Assembly: GCF_030317115.1 (NCBI RefSeq)
Contig: NZ_JASZYF010000011.1
Span: 62,001-126,000, forward strand
Length of the DNA stretch: 64,000 bases
Direction: 5' to 3'
Source of the DNA: Variovorax gracilis
GTDB taxonomy: Bacteria; Pseudomonadota; Gammaproteobacteria; Burkholderiales; Burkholderiaceae_C
The translations under genes and the position numbers were made by a program. The notes beneath the pieces were generated by a model. That model made no database searches. It saw only the letters and a list, made by a program, of their open reading frames with translations, and was not told the DNA's origin. Below, piece after piece: positions 53,573 to 64,000 of the stretch (within the stretch, counting starts at the first letter, position 1; each line of letters starts with the position of its first letter).

Positions 53573-54298
53573 ATGTCGCAGCACACCGTCACCCTCTCGG
53601 GCGAGATCGACTTGCCAGGCTTCCGGCGCGAAGCCCGGGCGCTCCTGGCGGGACTCGTGCCGCCCGAGGACACGCATTGGCACACCGTCGCCGGCGCCGA
53701 CTGGATGACCAGGAGCGGGAGAACGGCCCTCGCAGGCTCGCGCGACACGCAAGCCACCGCGAATCCCTTCCTGCCCCGCTCCTTCCTGTCGCTGTGCGAC
53801 ACGGTCATCCTGCACAACGACCCGTCACGCTTCGTGCTGCTCTACCGGCTCCTCTGGCGCCTGGTGCACGAGCCGGACCTGCGGCGCAATCCACTCGATA
53901 CCGATCGCATGCGTGCGCTGCACATGGCCCAGGCGGTGCGCCGCGACATGCAGAAGATGAAGTCGCTGATCCGCTTCACCGCAGTCGATGAAGGCGCCGG
54001 CGCAGAGCCATTGCACATCGCATGGTTCGACCCGGACCACCACATCGCGGAGGCGATTGCACCCTTCTTTGCCCGTCGCCTCGCGCACCGGCGGTGGGCG
54101 ATCCTGACGCCGGAACGCAGCGTGCGCTGGAATGGCGAGACCCTCGAGTTCGGCCTGGGCGTGCAGCTCGACAACATGCCGCCCGACGCGATGGGAGGGG
54201 ACGCGCTGCTCGCGCGCTATCGCCAGGTCTTCAATGCCGTGCGGCCTGCGCACGCAGAAAGGCCCGAAGCCCAGTCTTCCGATGCACGCAGTCCGTGA
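53573..54298 (+). CDS. DUF4130 / TIGR03915 DNA-metabolism protein
   Basis: A 241-residue protein matching the DUF4130 (TIGR03915) family by LLYRLLWRLVHEPDL, MKSLIRFTAVDEG and WFDPDHHIAEAIAPFFARR. Members often precede a radical-SAM protein and are linked to uracil-DNA glycosylase-like activities. No such partner is adjacent here. The start at 53573 (MSQHTVTL) is chosen; a GTG 6 bases upstream is possible. Confidence 0.82.
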   Translation: MSQHTVTLSGEIDLPGFRREARALLAGLVPPEDTHWHTVAGADWMTRSGRTALAGSRDTQATANPFLPRSFLSLCDTVILHNDPSRFVLLYRLLWRLVHEPDLRRNPLDTDRMRALHMAQAVRRDMQKMKSLIRFTAVDEGAGAEPLHIAWFDPDHHIAEAIAPFFARRLAHRRWAILTPERSVRWNGETLEFGLGVQLDNMPPDAMGGDALLARYRQVFNAVRPAHAERPEAQSSDARSP

Positions 54299-54313
54299 GC
54301 GGATGCAACGAAC

Positions 54314-54889
54314 TCAGAAGCGGTACAGGTAGCGCACCCGCCAGAAGTTCTCGCCTGGGTTCGGCTCCTTGATGCCGGCATTCGAGAAGTGCTGGAACCG
54401 GAAGGACAACTCGTGCTCACCCTGGGCGCCGAAGTTGCGTCCGAATCCGATCTGCTCGGTGAACTGGAAGGCAGTGCTGAACTCACGGCTGGCCGTGCGA
54501 TAGATGCTGTCCATGACCGTGCCGCCGACGCCCGCCTCGACGAACCACGGGGACTCACCCTGGCTGAAGCGCCAACGCCAGTTGGCAATGACGCCGGCCT
54601 GCGTATAGCTCCCGCGCTCGCGCCCGCTGGGGACGGGCGCGCTCCAATTGCTCAGGAAGATGTCCCAATAGAACGACAGCGCCCCGGGCGGCGCCGGTGG
54701 CTCTCGATGGCTCCAGGGCACGACGACACCGATGGTGAACGCATTCGTGTCACCTTCGGTGTGGGGCGCCTGGCCCCCTTCAAGATAGATTCCGACCGCC
54801 TGATCCGCGCGGTGAGCGGCAGCAACGCCGGAAAGCAACAGGCATCCCGTGCACAGGACCGCCTTGAAGCAGGACGATGAGTTGGACAT
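54314..54889 (-). CDS. pagL: Lipid A 3-O-deacylase (PagL)
   Basis: A 191-residue outer-membrane beta-barrel enzyme. The signal peptide ends near VAAAH (about 25), and the catalytic pattern QHFSNAGIKEPNPGENF gives His167, Ser169 and Glu180. PagL removes the 3-O-acyl chain of lipid A, altering endotoxicity and membrane properties. The ATG at 54889 starts the signal peptide. It converges on the DUF4130 gene. Confidence 0.88.
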   Translation of the reverse strand: MSNSSSCFKAVLCTGCLLLSGVAAAHRADQAVGIYLEGGQAPHTEGDTNAFTIGVVVPWSHREPPAPPGALSFYWDIFLSNWSAPVPSGRERGSYTQAGVIANWRWRFSQGESPWFVEAGVGGTVMDSIYRTASREFSTAFQFTEQIGFGRNFGAQGEHELSFRFQHFSNAGIKEPNPGENFWRVRYLYRF

Positions 54890-55060
54890 TCGACTGGCCT
54901 GCGGATAGTTACGTGTAACAAGCATCTCAAGATTGGTCCCCGGTCAGAGTTGGCGTTCGCCGTGCCGAAAAGTAGGACTGCGTCCCCAATCGATGTTGCA
55001 GTGCAGCAAAGTGCGCGCCAGAAGCCTATAGTCGGTGAACACCACGTGCAGAACCCTCCA

Positions 55061-55561
55061 ATGACTCCCAGCCTCTCTTCCCCGCGCTTTTTCAACCCGC
55101 TCATGCTGTGGGTCGACGTCGCAGTCAAGACCAACGAGATGCTCCTGTCGTCCGGCTCCGTCATCCAGATGCGCACCGAGCGCATCGCGAAGGCGGGCCT
55201 CTCTCCCAGTGATGCCGATCTTGCCGAATTTCAGCTCATGGGTCACGAAAAACTCGCGGCCGTGAGCGAGGCCGGCGCGGCCATGGCCAGCCAGATGCAC
55301 ACCACCCAGTTCGCGGTGATCCAGCGCATGGTCAAGCACTGGCTGGGCAGCGGGGTGGCGCTCTTCTCCCTCGCCACGAGCACGACGCCAGCACAGGCCG
55401 CAGCGCATGTCGAGGCGTTCGGCACGGCCACCATGCGCTCGGCCGCCGCGGCGAGCGAGTTGAGCAGCGCCGGCGCACGCATCGTGCAGCGGGGCCTGAA
55501 GCCCATCCATGCCAAGGCGACCTCGAACGCGCGCCGGCTGGCCCTGTTGCTGCAAGCCTGA
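55061..55561 (+). CDS. PHA granule-associated phasin
   Basis: A 166-residue phasin. FFNPLMLWVDVAVKTNEMLL and the following helical region match the polyhydroxyalkanoate granule-associated phasins. It would bind PHA granule surfaces. An upstream TTG frame extension lacks similarity. It is the second phasin of the window. Confidence 0.85.
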   Translation: MTPSLSSPRFFNPLMLWVDVAVKTNEMLLSSGSVIQMRTERIAKAGLSPSDADLAEFQLMGHEKLAAVSEAGAAMASQMHTTQFAVIQRMVKHWLGSGVALFSLATSTTPAQAAAHVEAFGTATMRSAAAASELSSAGARIVQRGLKPIHAKATSNARRLALLLQA

Positions 55562-55604
55562 CGCCGCATCGCGGCCCCGCAGTCCCAAAAAAACGTCGAC
55601 GCAC

Positions 55605-55627
55605 AAGCTTCGTGTAGCGCGAGGCTT
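55605..55627. promoter_or_regulatory. Inverted repeat upstream of merR-type gene
   Basis: AAGCTTCG (55605-55612) and CGAGGCTT (55620-55627) are 7/8 complementary with a 7-base spacer. MerR-family regulators bind such repeats between promoter elements. The repeat lies 14 bases before the merR-type start codon, fitting autoregulation. Confidence 0.45.
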
Positions 55628-55641
55628 GCTAGCCTTGGCGC

Positions 55642-56058
55642 ATGCGGATCTCCGAACTCGCCCATCGTGCCGGCGTGACCGTGCATGCGCTGCGCCACTA
55701 CGAACGGCTCGGCCTGCTGCGGCCGGCGCGCACGGCGTCAGGCTATCGCGACTATCCGGAATCGATGCGGCGCGAGGTGGTGTTCATCGCCATGTCGCGG
55801 CGCATCGGCTTCTCGCTGCAGGCGATCGGTGAGCTTCTGCCGGCCTACCGCGCCGGCCGCCTCAGCTTCCAGACCATGACGGAGGCTCTGCACGAGCGCG
55901 CGGCTGCGCTGGATCGGGAGATCGCCGAACTCCAGGCCCTGCGTGCGCAGGTGATCGACCATGTGTCGTGGCTGCGCGAGCAGGAGGCCAGGCAGCGCGA
56001 CCGGCCCAAGACCGCCAAACCCTGGCCCAAGCCCACTTCCCGAAAGGAAAAGCAATGA
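55642..56058 (+). CDS. MerR-family transcriptional regulator
   Basis: A 138-residue MerR-type regulator with the N-terminal winged helix (MRISELAHRAGVTVHALRHY, residues 1-20, then YERLGLLRPART) and a C-terminal coiled coil. No metal-binding cysteines typical of MerR or CueR are seen. Its stop overlaps the thioesterase start (ATGA), so the two are coupled. The effector is unknown. Confidence 0.9.
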   Translation: MRISELAHRAGVTVHALRHYERLGLLRPARTASGYRDYPESMRREVVFIAMSRRIGFSLQAIGELLPAYRAGRLSFQTMTEALHERAAALDREIAELQALRAQVIDHVSWLREQEARQRDRPKTAKPWPKPTSRKEKQ

Positions 56059-56480
56059 CCACCGCACAGCTTCACCGCATCGAGACTGCCGTGCTCGCCA
56101 TGCCGATGGCGCGCACGCTGGGCCTGCGCTTCACTCAGATGGCGCCGGGCCGGATCGAGATCGAGATGCCGATCGCCGAGGCCTTCACCTTCAGGCCCGG
56201 CCAGCTTCAGGCCACGCCGGTCTTCGCGGTCGCCGATTTCGCGGCCGTCGCCGCGGCAGGCAGCGTGCTGCCCGAGGGTTGGAGCAACGCCACCATCGAC
56301 ACTTCGCTGAAGCTGGTGGCGCCCGCCGTCGGCACTGCCGTGCGGGCGCGTGGCCGTGTCGTGAGCGCGGGCAAGCTGTTGACCGTGTGCGCGGCGGATG
56401 TGTTCGCGGTCGATTCCGACGGTGAGGAAACGCTGTGCGCCACGCTCCTCGGCACGGCGCGCAACATCAAGCCGGCCTGA
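56055..56480 (+). CDS. Hotdog-fold thioesterase (DUF4442/PaaI-like)
   Basis: A 141-residue hotdog-fold protein (RIEIEMPI, TPVFAVADFAAVAAAG, ATIDTSLKLVAPAVG). It is translationally coupled to the MerR-type gene and is probably controlled by it. It may hydrolyse an acyl-CoA; the catalytic residues are not obvious. Confidence 0.8.
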   Translation: MTTAQLHRIETAVLAMPMARTLGLRFTQMAPGRIEIEMPIAEAFTFRPGQLQATPVFAVADFAAVAAAGSVLPEGWSNATIDTSLKLVAPAVGTAVRARGRVVSAGKLLTVCAADVFAVDSDGEETLCATLLGTARNIKPA

Positions 56481-56483
56481 CGC

Positions 56484-57725
56484 TCAACGCGCGGGCACCA
56501 GCCGGAGCAAGGTGATCTCCGACGGTGCGCCGAAGCGCTTCGGCGGCCCCCAGTAGCCGGTGCCCCGGCTCGTATAGACCCACATGTCGCGCAGCTTGTG
56601 CAGCCCCGCCGTGAAAGGCTGCTGCAGCGGCACGAAGAGGTTCCACGGAAAGAACTGGCCGCCGTGCGTGTGGCCCGACAACTGCAGGTGATAGCCCGCG
56701 TCGGCCGCGGCGGTTGCGCTGCGGGGCTGGTGCGCCAGCAGCACGCGCGTGTGCACCAGCGGCGGCGCGTCGTGCACTGCCCCGTGCGGATCGCTCGCAT
56801 GCGCCGCGTCGAAATGCACCGCCGTGTAGTCGGTCACGCCGGCGACCACGAGGGCACTTTCGAGCACCTCCTCGTCGGTCTGCGCGCCGCTCACATTGCG
56901 CGTCTGGAGCACCACGTGCTCGTTGAGCAGCACGCGCAAGCCGAGCCGGCGCAGCTCGGCGATCCATGCGTGCGCGCCCGCGTAGTACTCATGGTTGCCC
57001 GTCACCACGAAGGTGCCGTGCTTCGCCCGCAGTCCCCGCAGCGGTGCGATGTGCTCGCGGAGTTCCTGGACGGTGCCATCGACCAGGTCGCCCGTGATCG
57101 CGACCATGTCGGCCCCGAGGCCGTTGACCGCATCGACAATGCGCTGGATGTAGCCGCGCTTGATGGTCGGCCCCACGTGGATGTCGCTGAGTTGCGCGAT
57201 CGTGAAGCCGTCCAGCGCCGATGGCAGGTTGCGGATCGGCACGTCGACGCGCACCACGCCGGCCGTGCGCCGTGCGTTGAGGAAGCCGATCAGCGTGATC
57301 GCCGTGGCCAGCAGCGGCACCGCGGCGGCGCTGGCGACCCGCCAACGCGGCCAGTCGATCGTCGTACCGAGCGGTAGCGACGCCAGCCAGGCCAGGAGCA
57401 ATCCGGCGTCGCGCGCCAGGGTGAGGACGAACATCGACGAGAACCAGCCCATGCTCAGCAGGCCGATCCATTTCCATCCGTCGGCGAACTGCCGGCGCCC
57501 GGAACGCATGCCGGCAAAGGGCAGCGGCATGGTCGCGGCCGACACCACCAGCGCAAGCAGCAGCAGCCACCATCCGCTCGCCGAGCCCGAGAGCGAAGGC
57601 AGCAGGCGCAGGCCCATGTACACGTGCAGCAGGGTGGTGAGAACAATCAGGGGACGAAGCGGCATCAGGGCCTTGAAGACGGGCACGTGCCCGGACACAC
57701 CATGTGCGAGCGATTCGCTCGACAT
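56484..57725 (-). CDS. Membrane metallophosphoesterase (YkuE/YaeI-like)
   Basis: A 413-residue protein with several N-terminal helices (to about 160) and a calcineurin-like phosphoesterase domain: SDIHVG, GDLVDG, GNHEYY and GHTHGGQ bind two metal ions. Family members can act on UDP-diacylglucosamine or other phospho-substrates at the membrane. The ATG at 57725 is chosen; ATG 57665 would remove 20 residues. Confidence 0.85.
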   Translation of the reverse strand: MSSESLAHGVSGHVPVFKALMPLRPLIVLTTLLHVYMGLRLLPSLSGSASGWWLLLLALVVSAATMPLPFAGMRSGRRQFADGWKWIGLLSMGWFSSMFVLTLARDAGLLLAWLASLPLGTTIDWPRWRVASAAAVPLLATAITLIGFLNARRTAGVVRVDVPIRNLPSALDGFTIAQLSDIHVGPTIKRGYIQRIVDAVNGLGADMVAITGDLVDGTVQELREHIAPLRGLRAKHGTFVVTGNHEYYAGAHAWIAELRRLGLRVLLNEHVVLQTRNVSGAQTDEEVLESALVVAGVTDYTAVHFDAAHASDPHGAVHDAPPLVHTRVLLAHQPRSATAAADAGYHLQLSGHTHGGQFFPWNLFVPLQQPFTAGLHKLRDMWVYTSRGTGYWGPPKRFGAPSEITLLRLVPAR

Positions 57726-57765
57726 TCAAGGTGCATGCCACCTCGAAGGCGGCTATTTTCGGTCG

Positions 57766-58227
57766 TCAGGAATGCGCGCTGACACTGGTCCCCGCCGGCC
57801 ACACGAAAAGCGTGCGTGTGCCGCTGCCCGCGATGATCTCCACCTGCTGCTTCATCGTCTGGCCAGAGAGCGTGGCTTCGACTTCGTAGCGGCCCGGGTC
57901 GAGACGCACCACCATGAACGGGCCATCGGCCACGACGCGGCTCAGCACCGGCTCGCCCGAGGCGTTTCGCACCGTCACCAGCACCTCGCCGGCGAAATCC
58001 GACGGCTTGCGGTCGCGGATCGAGAACTCGAAGGTGGCGGGCCACCGTGGCGCGACGGTCTCCATCAATTCCGCCTCGTCGCTGCTCACGCCGCCGCTCA
58101 TGTATTCGATGCCGTTCGCCATGTGAATGGGCGGGTTGAAGACGGCGTGCGCCGCCAATACACCGAACAGTGACGCGCCGCCGATGGCGAGGGTGGCCAC
58201 GGGCTTCCAGATCCGCTGGGTTCTCAT
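57766..58227 (-). CDS. Exported carboxypeptidase-regulatory-like protein (paralog 1)
   Basis: A 153-residue exported protein with a signal peptide ending LAAHA near residue 30 and a PPIHMANGIEYMSGG segment, followed by a beta-sandwich-like domain (RLDPGRYEVEATLSG, TLFVWPAG) resembling carboxypeptidase regulatory-like domains. It is about 45% similar by eye to the next gene, so the two arose by tandem duplication. The function is unknown. Confidence 0.75.
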   Translation of the reverse strand: MRTQRIWKPVATLAIGGASLFGVLAAHAVFNPPIHMANGIEYMSGGVSSDEAELMETVAPRWPATFEFSIRDRKPSDFAGEVLVTVRNASGEPVLSRVVADGPFMVVRLDPGRYEVEATLSGQTMKQQVEIIAGSGTRTLFVWPAGTSVSAHS

Positions 58228-58317
58228 CGCTGTGTCCTTTGCTCGAATGGGCATGAAGAAACTCACGCGGCCAACTATCCGCAGCAATTCTTAGGAGAAC
58301 CTGATCGGACGGACGAC

Positions 58318-58815
58318 TTAGTCGCCGGTATTCACCGAAGCCTGGTGCTCCGGCCGCGGCCGGCCCATCGCCGCGGCGAAATCGACATTCGACGGCCACA
58401 TGAACACCGCCCTGGATGCCGTGCCGTTGAACACCACCAGCGGTTGCCTGAGCGTGACGCCGCCCATCGATGCCTCGACCTCGTAGGCGCCGGGATCGAG
58501 CCGGGCGAGCATGAAGGGCGCGCCGGTCGAGGCTTCCATGACCGGCCTGCCCGTATAGCGCTCGCGCACCGAGACTTTCACGTCGGAGGGAAATGCAATG
58601 CCCGGCTTCGCACGGCTGACGCCGAACTCGAAGGTGGCCGCCCAGCGTGGCGAGACCGTCTGCATGAAGGCAGCCTCGTCGCTGCTCTTTCCGCCGCACA
58701 TGTACTCGATGCCCTGGGCCATCCGGATGGGCGGGTTCGTCAGCGCATGGGCTGGGGCGAACGCGCCAAAGATTGCCAAGGCCGCCACGGGCCGCCAAAA
58801 CCGGATCGGGTTCAT
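58318..58815 (-). CDS. Exported carboxypeptidase-regulatory-like protein (paralog 2)
   Basis: A 165-residue exported protein with a signal peptide ending APAHA near residue 24 and PPIRMAQGIEYMCGG, RLDPGAYEVEASMGG and VFMWPSN, parallel to paralog 1. Its C-terminus is longer. The leader regions of both genes are also alike (GACAGC/ACAGCGATG type), supporting duplication of the whole unit. Confidence 0.75.
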   Translation of the reverse strand: MNPIRFWRPVAALAIFGAFAPAHALTNPPIRMAQGIEYMCGGKSSDEAAFMQTVSPRWAATFEFGVSRAKPGIAFPSDVKVSVRERYTGRPVMEASTGAPFMLARLDPGAYEVEASMGGVTLRQPLVVFNGTASRAVFMWPSNVDFAAAMGRPRPEHQASVNTGD

Positions 58816-59097
58816 CGCTGTGCTGTCCTCTTGCTCGAAATTGGCGTCTGGCCGCCGCTGATTTTGCTTAGCAAGAGTCGGGCTAGGAATAGCGTTTACG
58901 CGGATTCTCGAGCGCCCCCGCACCCGGCGGGTGTCGAAAAACGCATAAGCAACGTCGCTTTCCAATTGTTGGCAAAGCGGAAATTGAGATGTTCCCGCAG
59001 CGGCCTTCGGAGGCGGCGAACCGCGTCCAAACTCCGTGCTCCCCAACGAAGCCGCCGGCGCCTGTGCCGCCAGCGGCCTTTTTTCCAGGACTTCTCG

Positions 59098-60333
59098 ATG
59101 AACGCACCCTGCACGACCTGCGCCGATGCGCTGGCCTCTGAAACCGATAGCGCCGGGACGCCGCGATCCGCCTGGCTCGCGGTCGGCTCCATCGCCGTCG
59201 GCACCTTCGCGATGGTGACGACCGAATTCCTGCCGATCGGCCTGCTGACCGACATCGGCGCCGGCCTCCAGGTCTCCGACGGCACGGCCGGACTGATGGT
59301 CACGATGCCGGGCGTGCTTGCGGCCTTCGCGGGGCCCGCGTTGATCGTCGCATCGGGCCGGCTGGACCGGCGCACCGTGATGGTGTGGCTGACTGCGCTG
59401 CTGGTCGCATCGAACGTGCTGGCCGCCTTCGCGCCCAACTTCGCCACCATGCTCGTCGCCCGACTGCTGCTCGGCCTGTGCGTGGGCGGCTTCTGGACCT
59501 TTGCGCCGAGCGCGGCCACCCAATTGGTGCCAGCCGTCTCGCAGGCGCGGGCCATGTCGCTCGTCCTCGCGGGCATCTCGGTGGCCACCGTGTTCGGCGT
59601 CCCGGCCGGCGCGCTGGTCGGCAACCTCGCCGGTTGGCGCGCAGCCTTCGGTATCACTGGGCTGCTGGCGGCCGGCGTGCTGCTGGTGCAGATGTGGCTG
59701 CTGCCCGCCATGCCGCCCGCCCGCGCCATCCGGCCGCGTGACCTGCTCACGCCGCTGACACGCCGCATGGCGCAGGTCGGGCTCTTGACCGTGCTCTTCC
59801 TGATCGCGGGGCACTTCGGCGCGTACACGTACCTCAAGCCGCTGCTGCAGCAAGTCTTCGGCCTTGGACCGGGGGCCGTGACGGCGCTGCTGCTGACCTA
59901 TGGAGCGGCCGGCTTCGTCGGCACCTTCATCGGCGGAAGCCTGGTGGCGCGCAGCGTGCGCACCGCGACCTTGCTGGCAGCCGGGCTGCTCGCGGCGGCG
60001 CTGCTGCTGTCGACGGTGGCTGGCAGCGGGCTGGTGGCGGCGGGCGCGGTGGTCGTGATCTGGGGCGTGGCCTTCGGCCTGATCCCGGTCGCGCTGACCG
60101 GATGGATGCTGGAGGCCGTGCCCGATGCGCCCGAGGCCGGGCAGGCACTGCTCGTGAGCGGGTTCCAGGTGGCGATCGCTTCGGGTGCGCTGCTGGGCGG
60201 CGTCACCGTCGATGCCTATGGCATCTCGAACACCATGATGCTGAGCGGTGCGCTCGTGCTGGTCGCTGCGGCAATCGTCGCTGCCCTGGGCCGGGCACCG
60301 GGCGGCGTGTCGCTGGCTGCGTCAGGGCGGTGA
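59098..60333 (+). CDS. DHA1-type MFS efflux transporter (NepI-like)
   Basis: A 411-residue MFS protein with twelve helices. ATTEFLPIGLL-like VTTEFLPIGLLTDI in helix 1 and the DHA1 pattern ARLLLGLCVGGFW place it with NepI/arabinose-type efflux proteins. The ATG at 59098 (MNAPCTTC) is chosen. Its 3' end overlaps the convergent cytochrome gene by 12 bases. Confidence 0.88.
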   Translation: MNAPCTTCADALASETDSAGTPRSAWLAVGSIAVGTFAMVTTEFLPIGLLTDIGAGLQVSDGTAGLMVTMPGVLAAFAGPALIVASGRLDRRTVMVWLTALLVASNVLAAFAPNFATMLVARLLLGLCVGGFWTFAPSAATQLVPAVSQARAMSLVLAGISVATVFGVPAGALVGNLAGWRAAFGITGLLAAGVLLVQMWLLPAMPPARAIRPRDLLTPLTRRMAQVGLLTVLFLIAGHFGAYTYLKPLLQQVFGLGPGAVTALLLTYGAAGFVGTFIGGSLVARSVRTATLLAAGLLAAALLLSTVAGSGLVAAGAVVVIWGVAFGLIPVALTGWMLEAVPDAPEAGQALLVSGFQVAIASGALLGGVTVDAYGISNTMMLSGALVLVAAAIVAALGRAPGGVSLAASGR

Positions 60334-60669
60334 GGGCTGGGACAGAACCCACTCGGCCAGCGCCTTCGCATCCGAATCGGTGACCCTGGATTGCCGCGGC
60401 ATGATGACGCGGCCCCAGTTTCCGACGCTGCCGTTGCGGATCTTGGTGGCGAGTTGGGTGGGCGCCCCCGGGTCGTTGCGGTAGCGCGCCGCGATCTGCG
60501 CGAAGCCCGGGCCGACCTGCTTGCGGACCAGGCCGTGGCAGGCCATGCAGCCGTAGTCCTGGCTCAGTGCCTGCGCTGGCGCGTCGGCTGCAGCGGCGGG
60601 ACACATCAGAGAGGCCGCGGCCGCAGCATGAACAAGGCGCAGGCCCATTGCCCGCAGTTCCGGCCGCAT
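60322..60669 (-). CDS. Small c-type cytochrome
   Basis: A 115-residue exported monohaem cytochrome c. A signal peptide ends near PAAAA; CMACH (Cys41, Cys44, His45) binds haem and Met90 in RVIMPRQ is the likely axial ligand. It is a class I cytochrome of cytochrome c-551/552 size and carries electrons in the periplasm. It overlaps the convergent MFS gene end. Confidence 0.9.
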   Translation of the reverse strand: MRPELRAMGLRLVHAAAAASLMCPAAAADAPAQALSQDYGCMACHGLVRKQVGPGFAQIAARYRNDPGAPTQLATKIRNGSVGNWGRVIMPRQSRVTDSDAKALAEWVLSQPSPP

Positions 60670-60687
60670 ACCTTGCCGAACGGGAGA

Positions 60688-63444
<2,757 letters not shown>

Positions 63445-64000
63445 TTAGATGCGCATCGGCATGACCACGTACTTGAACGACGCGTTCTCCGGAATCGTCA
63501 TCAACACCGAGCTGTTGGAATCGGCGAAGTCCATCTTCACCATGTCCTGGCTCATGTTGGCGAGCGCATCGATCAGGTAGGTCACGTTGAAGCCGATCTC
63601 GATGGCGTCGCCGCCGTAGTCGATGTCGAGCTCATCTTGCGCTTCTTCCTGCTCGGCGTTGTTCGACGCGATGCGCAGGGTGCCGGGCTCGATGTTGAGC
63701 CGTACGCCCTTGAACTTCTCGCTGGTCAGGATCGCGGTGCGCTGCAGGCTGGCCAGCAGCGGCGCGCGACCCAGCGTCACGGTGTTCTTGTGGTTCTTGG
63801 GGATCACGCGGTTGTAGTCGGGGAACTTGCCCTCGACCAGCTTGGTGACGAACTCCATGCCGCCGAAGCTGAACTTGGCCTGGTTGTTCGCGAACTGCAT
63901 CTCGATCGCGCCCTCGGCGTCGGACAGCAGGCGCTGCATTTCCAGCACCGTCTTGCGCGGCAGGATGACTTCCTGGCGCGGCACTTCGACGTCGAGCGTG
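63445..64000 (-). CDS. dnaN: DNA polymerase III sliding clamp DnaN (partial)
   Basis: The C-terminal 185 residues of the beta clamp; the N-terminal part is beyond the window edge. The segments VEGKFPDYNRVIP, FKGVRLNIEPGTLRI and the terminal KYVVMPMRI are conserved clamp sequence that forms the partner-binding pocket. Upstream, dnaA and the origin should follow. Confidence 0.95.
   Translation of the reverse strand, partial: TLDVEVPRQEVILPRKTVLEMQRLLSDAEGAIEMQFANNQAKFSFGGMEFVTKLVEGKFPDYNRVIPKNHKNTVTLGRAPLLASLQRTAILTSEKFKGVRLNIEPGTLRIASNNAEQEEAQDELDIDYGGDAIEIGFNVTYLIDALANMSQDMVKMDFADSNSSVLMTIPENASFKYVVMPMRI

Overview
The window is GC-rich, densely coded chromosomal DNA from a betaproteobacterium, most likely Comamonadaceae and probably Variovorax. 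The evidence is the gene content (rutG, minCDE, rsmG/mnmG/parAB, polyhydroxyalkanoate phasins, PduO-type adenosyltransferase, PagL), the short GCTATCA palindromes and a long extragenic repeat of a type I associate with Variovorax. dnaN (cut by the right edge) and gyrB lie at the right end on the minus strand, so the replication origin should lie just beyond base 64000. Two ParB-binding parS sites sit inside rsmG and mnmG next to parAB. I saw no rRNA, tRNA, insertion sequence, prophage or CRISPR array.

Layout. 0-10 kb: thioesterase, RutG-type permease, minCDE, a TetR-controlled hydrolase with a phasin, RcnB-like protein, cobalamin adenosyltransferase and an FAD-linked oxidase. 9.5-16.3 kb, mostly minus strand: CsgG-like lipoprotein, parB, a small hydrolase and parA, a LysE exporter, rsmG and mnmG. 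16.4-21 kb: transglutaminase-like protein, DUF1328 protein, gstA, a transporter and an Old Yellow Enzyme. 21-29.5 kb: a two-component pair divergent from a heavy-metal RND pump operon that ends with a carrier-protein-like gene lacking its active serine, followed by a copper-chaperone-like gene. 29.5-35 kb: orphan methyltransferase, TerB/DUF697-like protein, creBC and a broken MntA/HepT toxin-antitoxin pair. 35-43 kb: PBP1A divergent from a four-gene module of VIT/vWA protein, exosortase, EpsI-like protein and peptidoglycan glycosyltransferase. 43-49 kb: polyamine-type ABC transporter with a racemase, and a pirin. 49-60.7 kb: Spy-like protein, the ybhP-clsB-ybhN operon, DUF4130 protein, PagL, a second phasin, a MerR/thioesterase operon, a metallophosphoesterase, two tandem exported paralogs, a transporter and a small cytochrome c. 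60.7-64 kb: gyrB and dnaN.

The most interesting region is 31.6-42.9 kb. The exosortase and its apparent single substrate, a VIT/vWA protein ending in a PEP-like sorting signal, form an operon with a cell-wall glycosyltransferase. Upstream is a perfect TTCAC-N6-TTCAC box, the known recognition tag of CreB, and creBC is encoded 4 kb away. This suggests a CreBC-controlled envelope surface-display system linked to peptidoglycan synthesis, similar in layout to the dedicated sortase/VIT systems of other Proteobacteria. Other notable signals are a family of extragenic stem-loops with compensatory arm changes placed just after stop codons (one inside the ABC operon, one between dnaN and gyrB), a shared 16-bp TetR operator, and the degenerate carrier protein translationally coupled to the metal pump.
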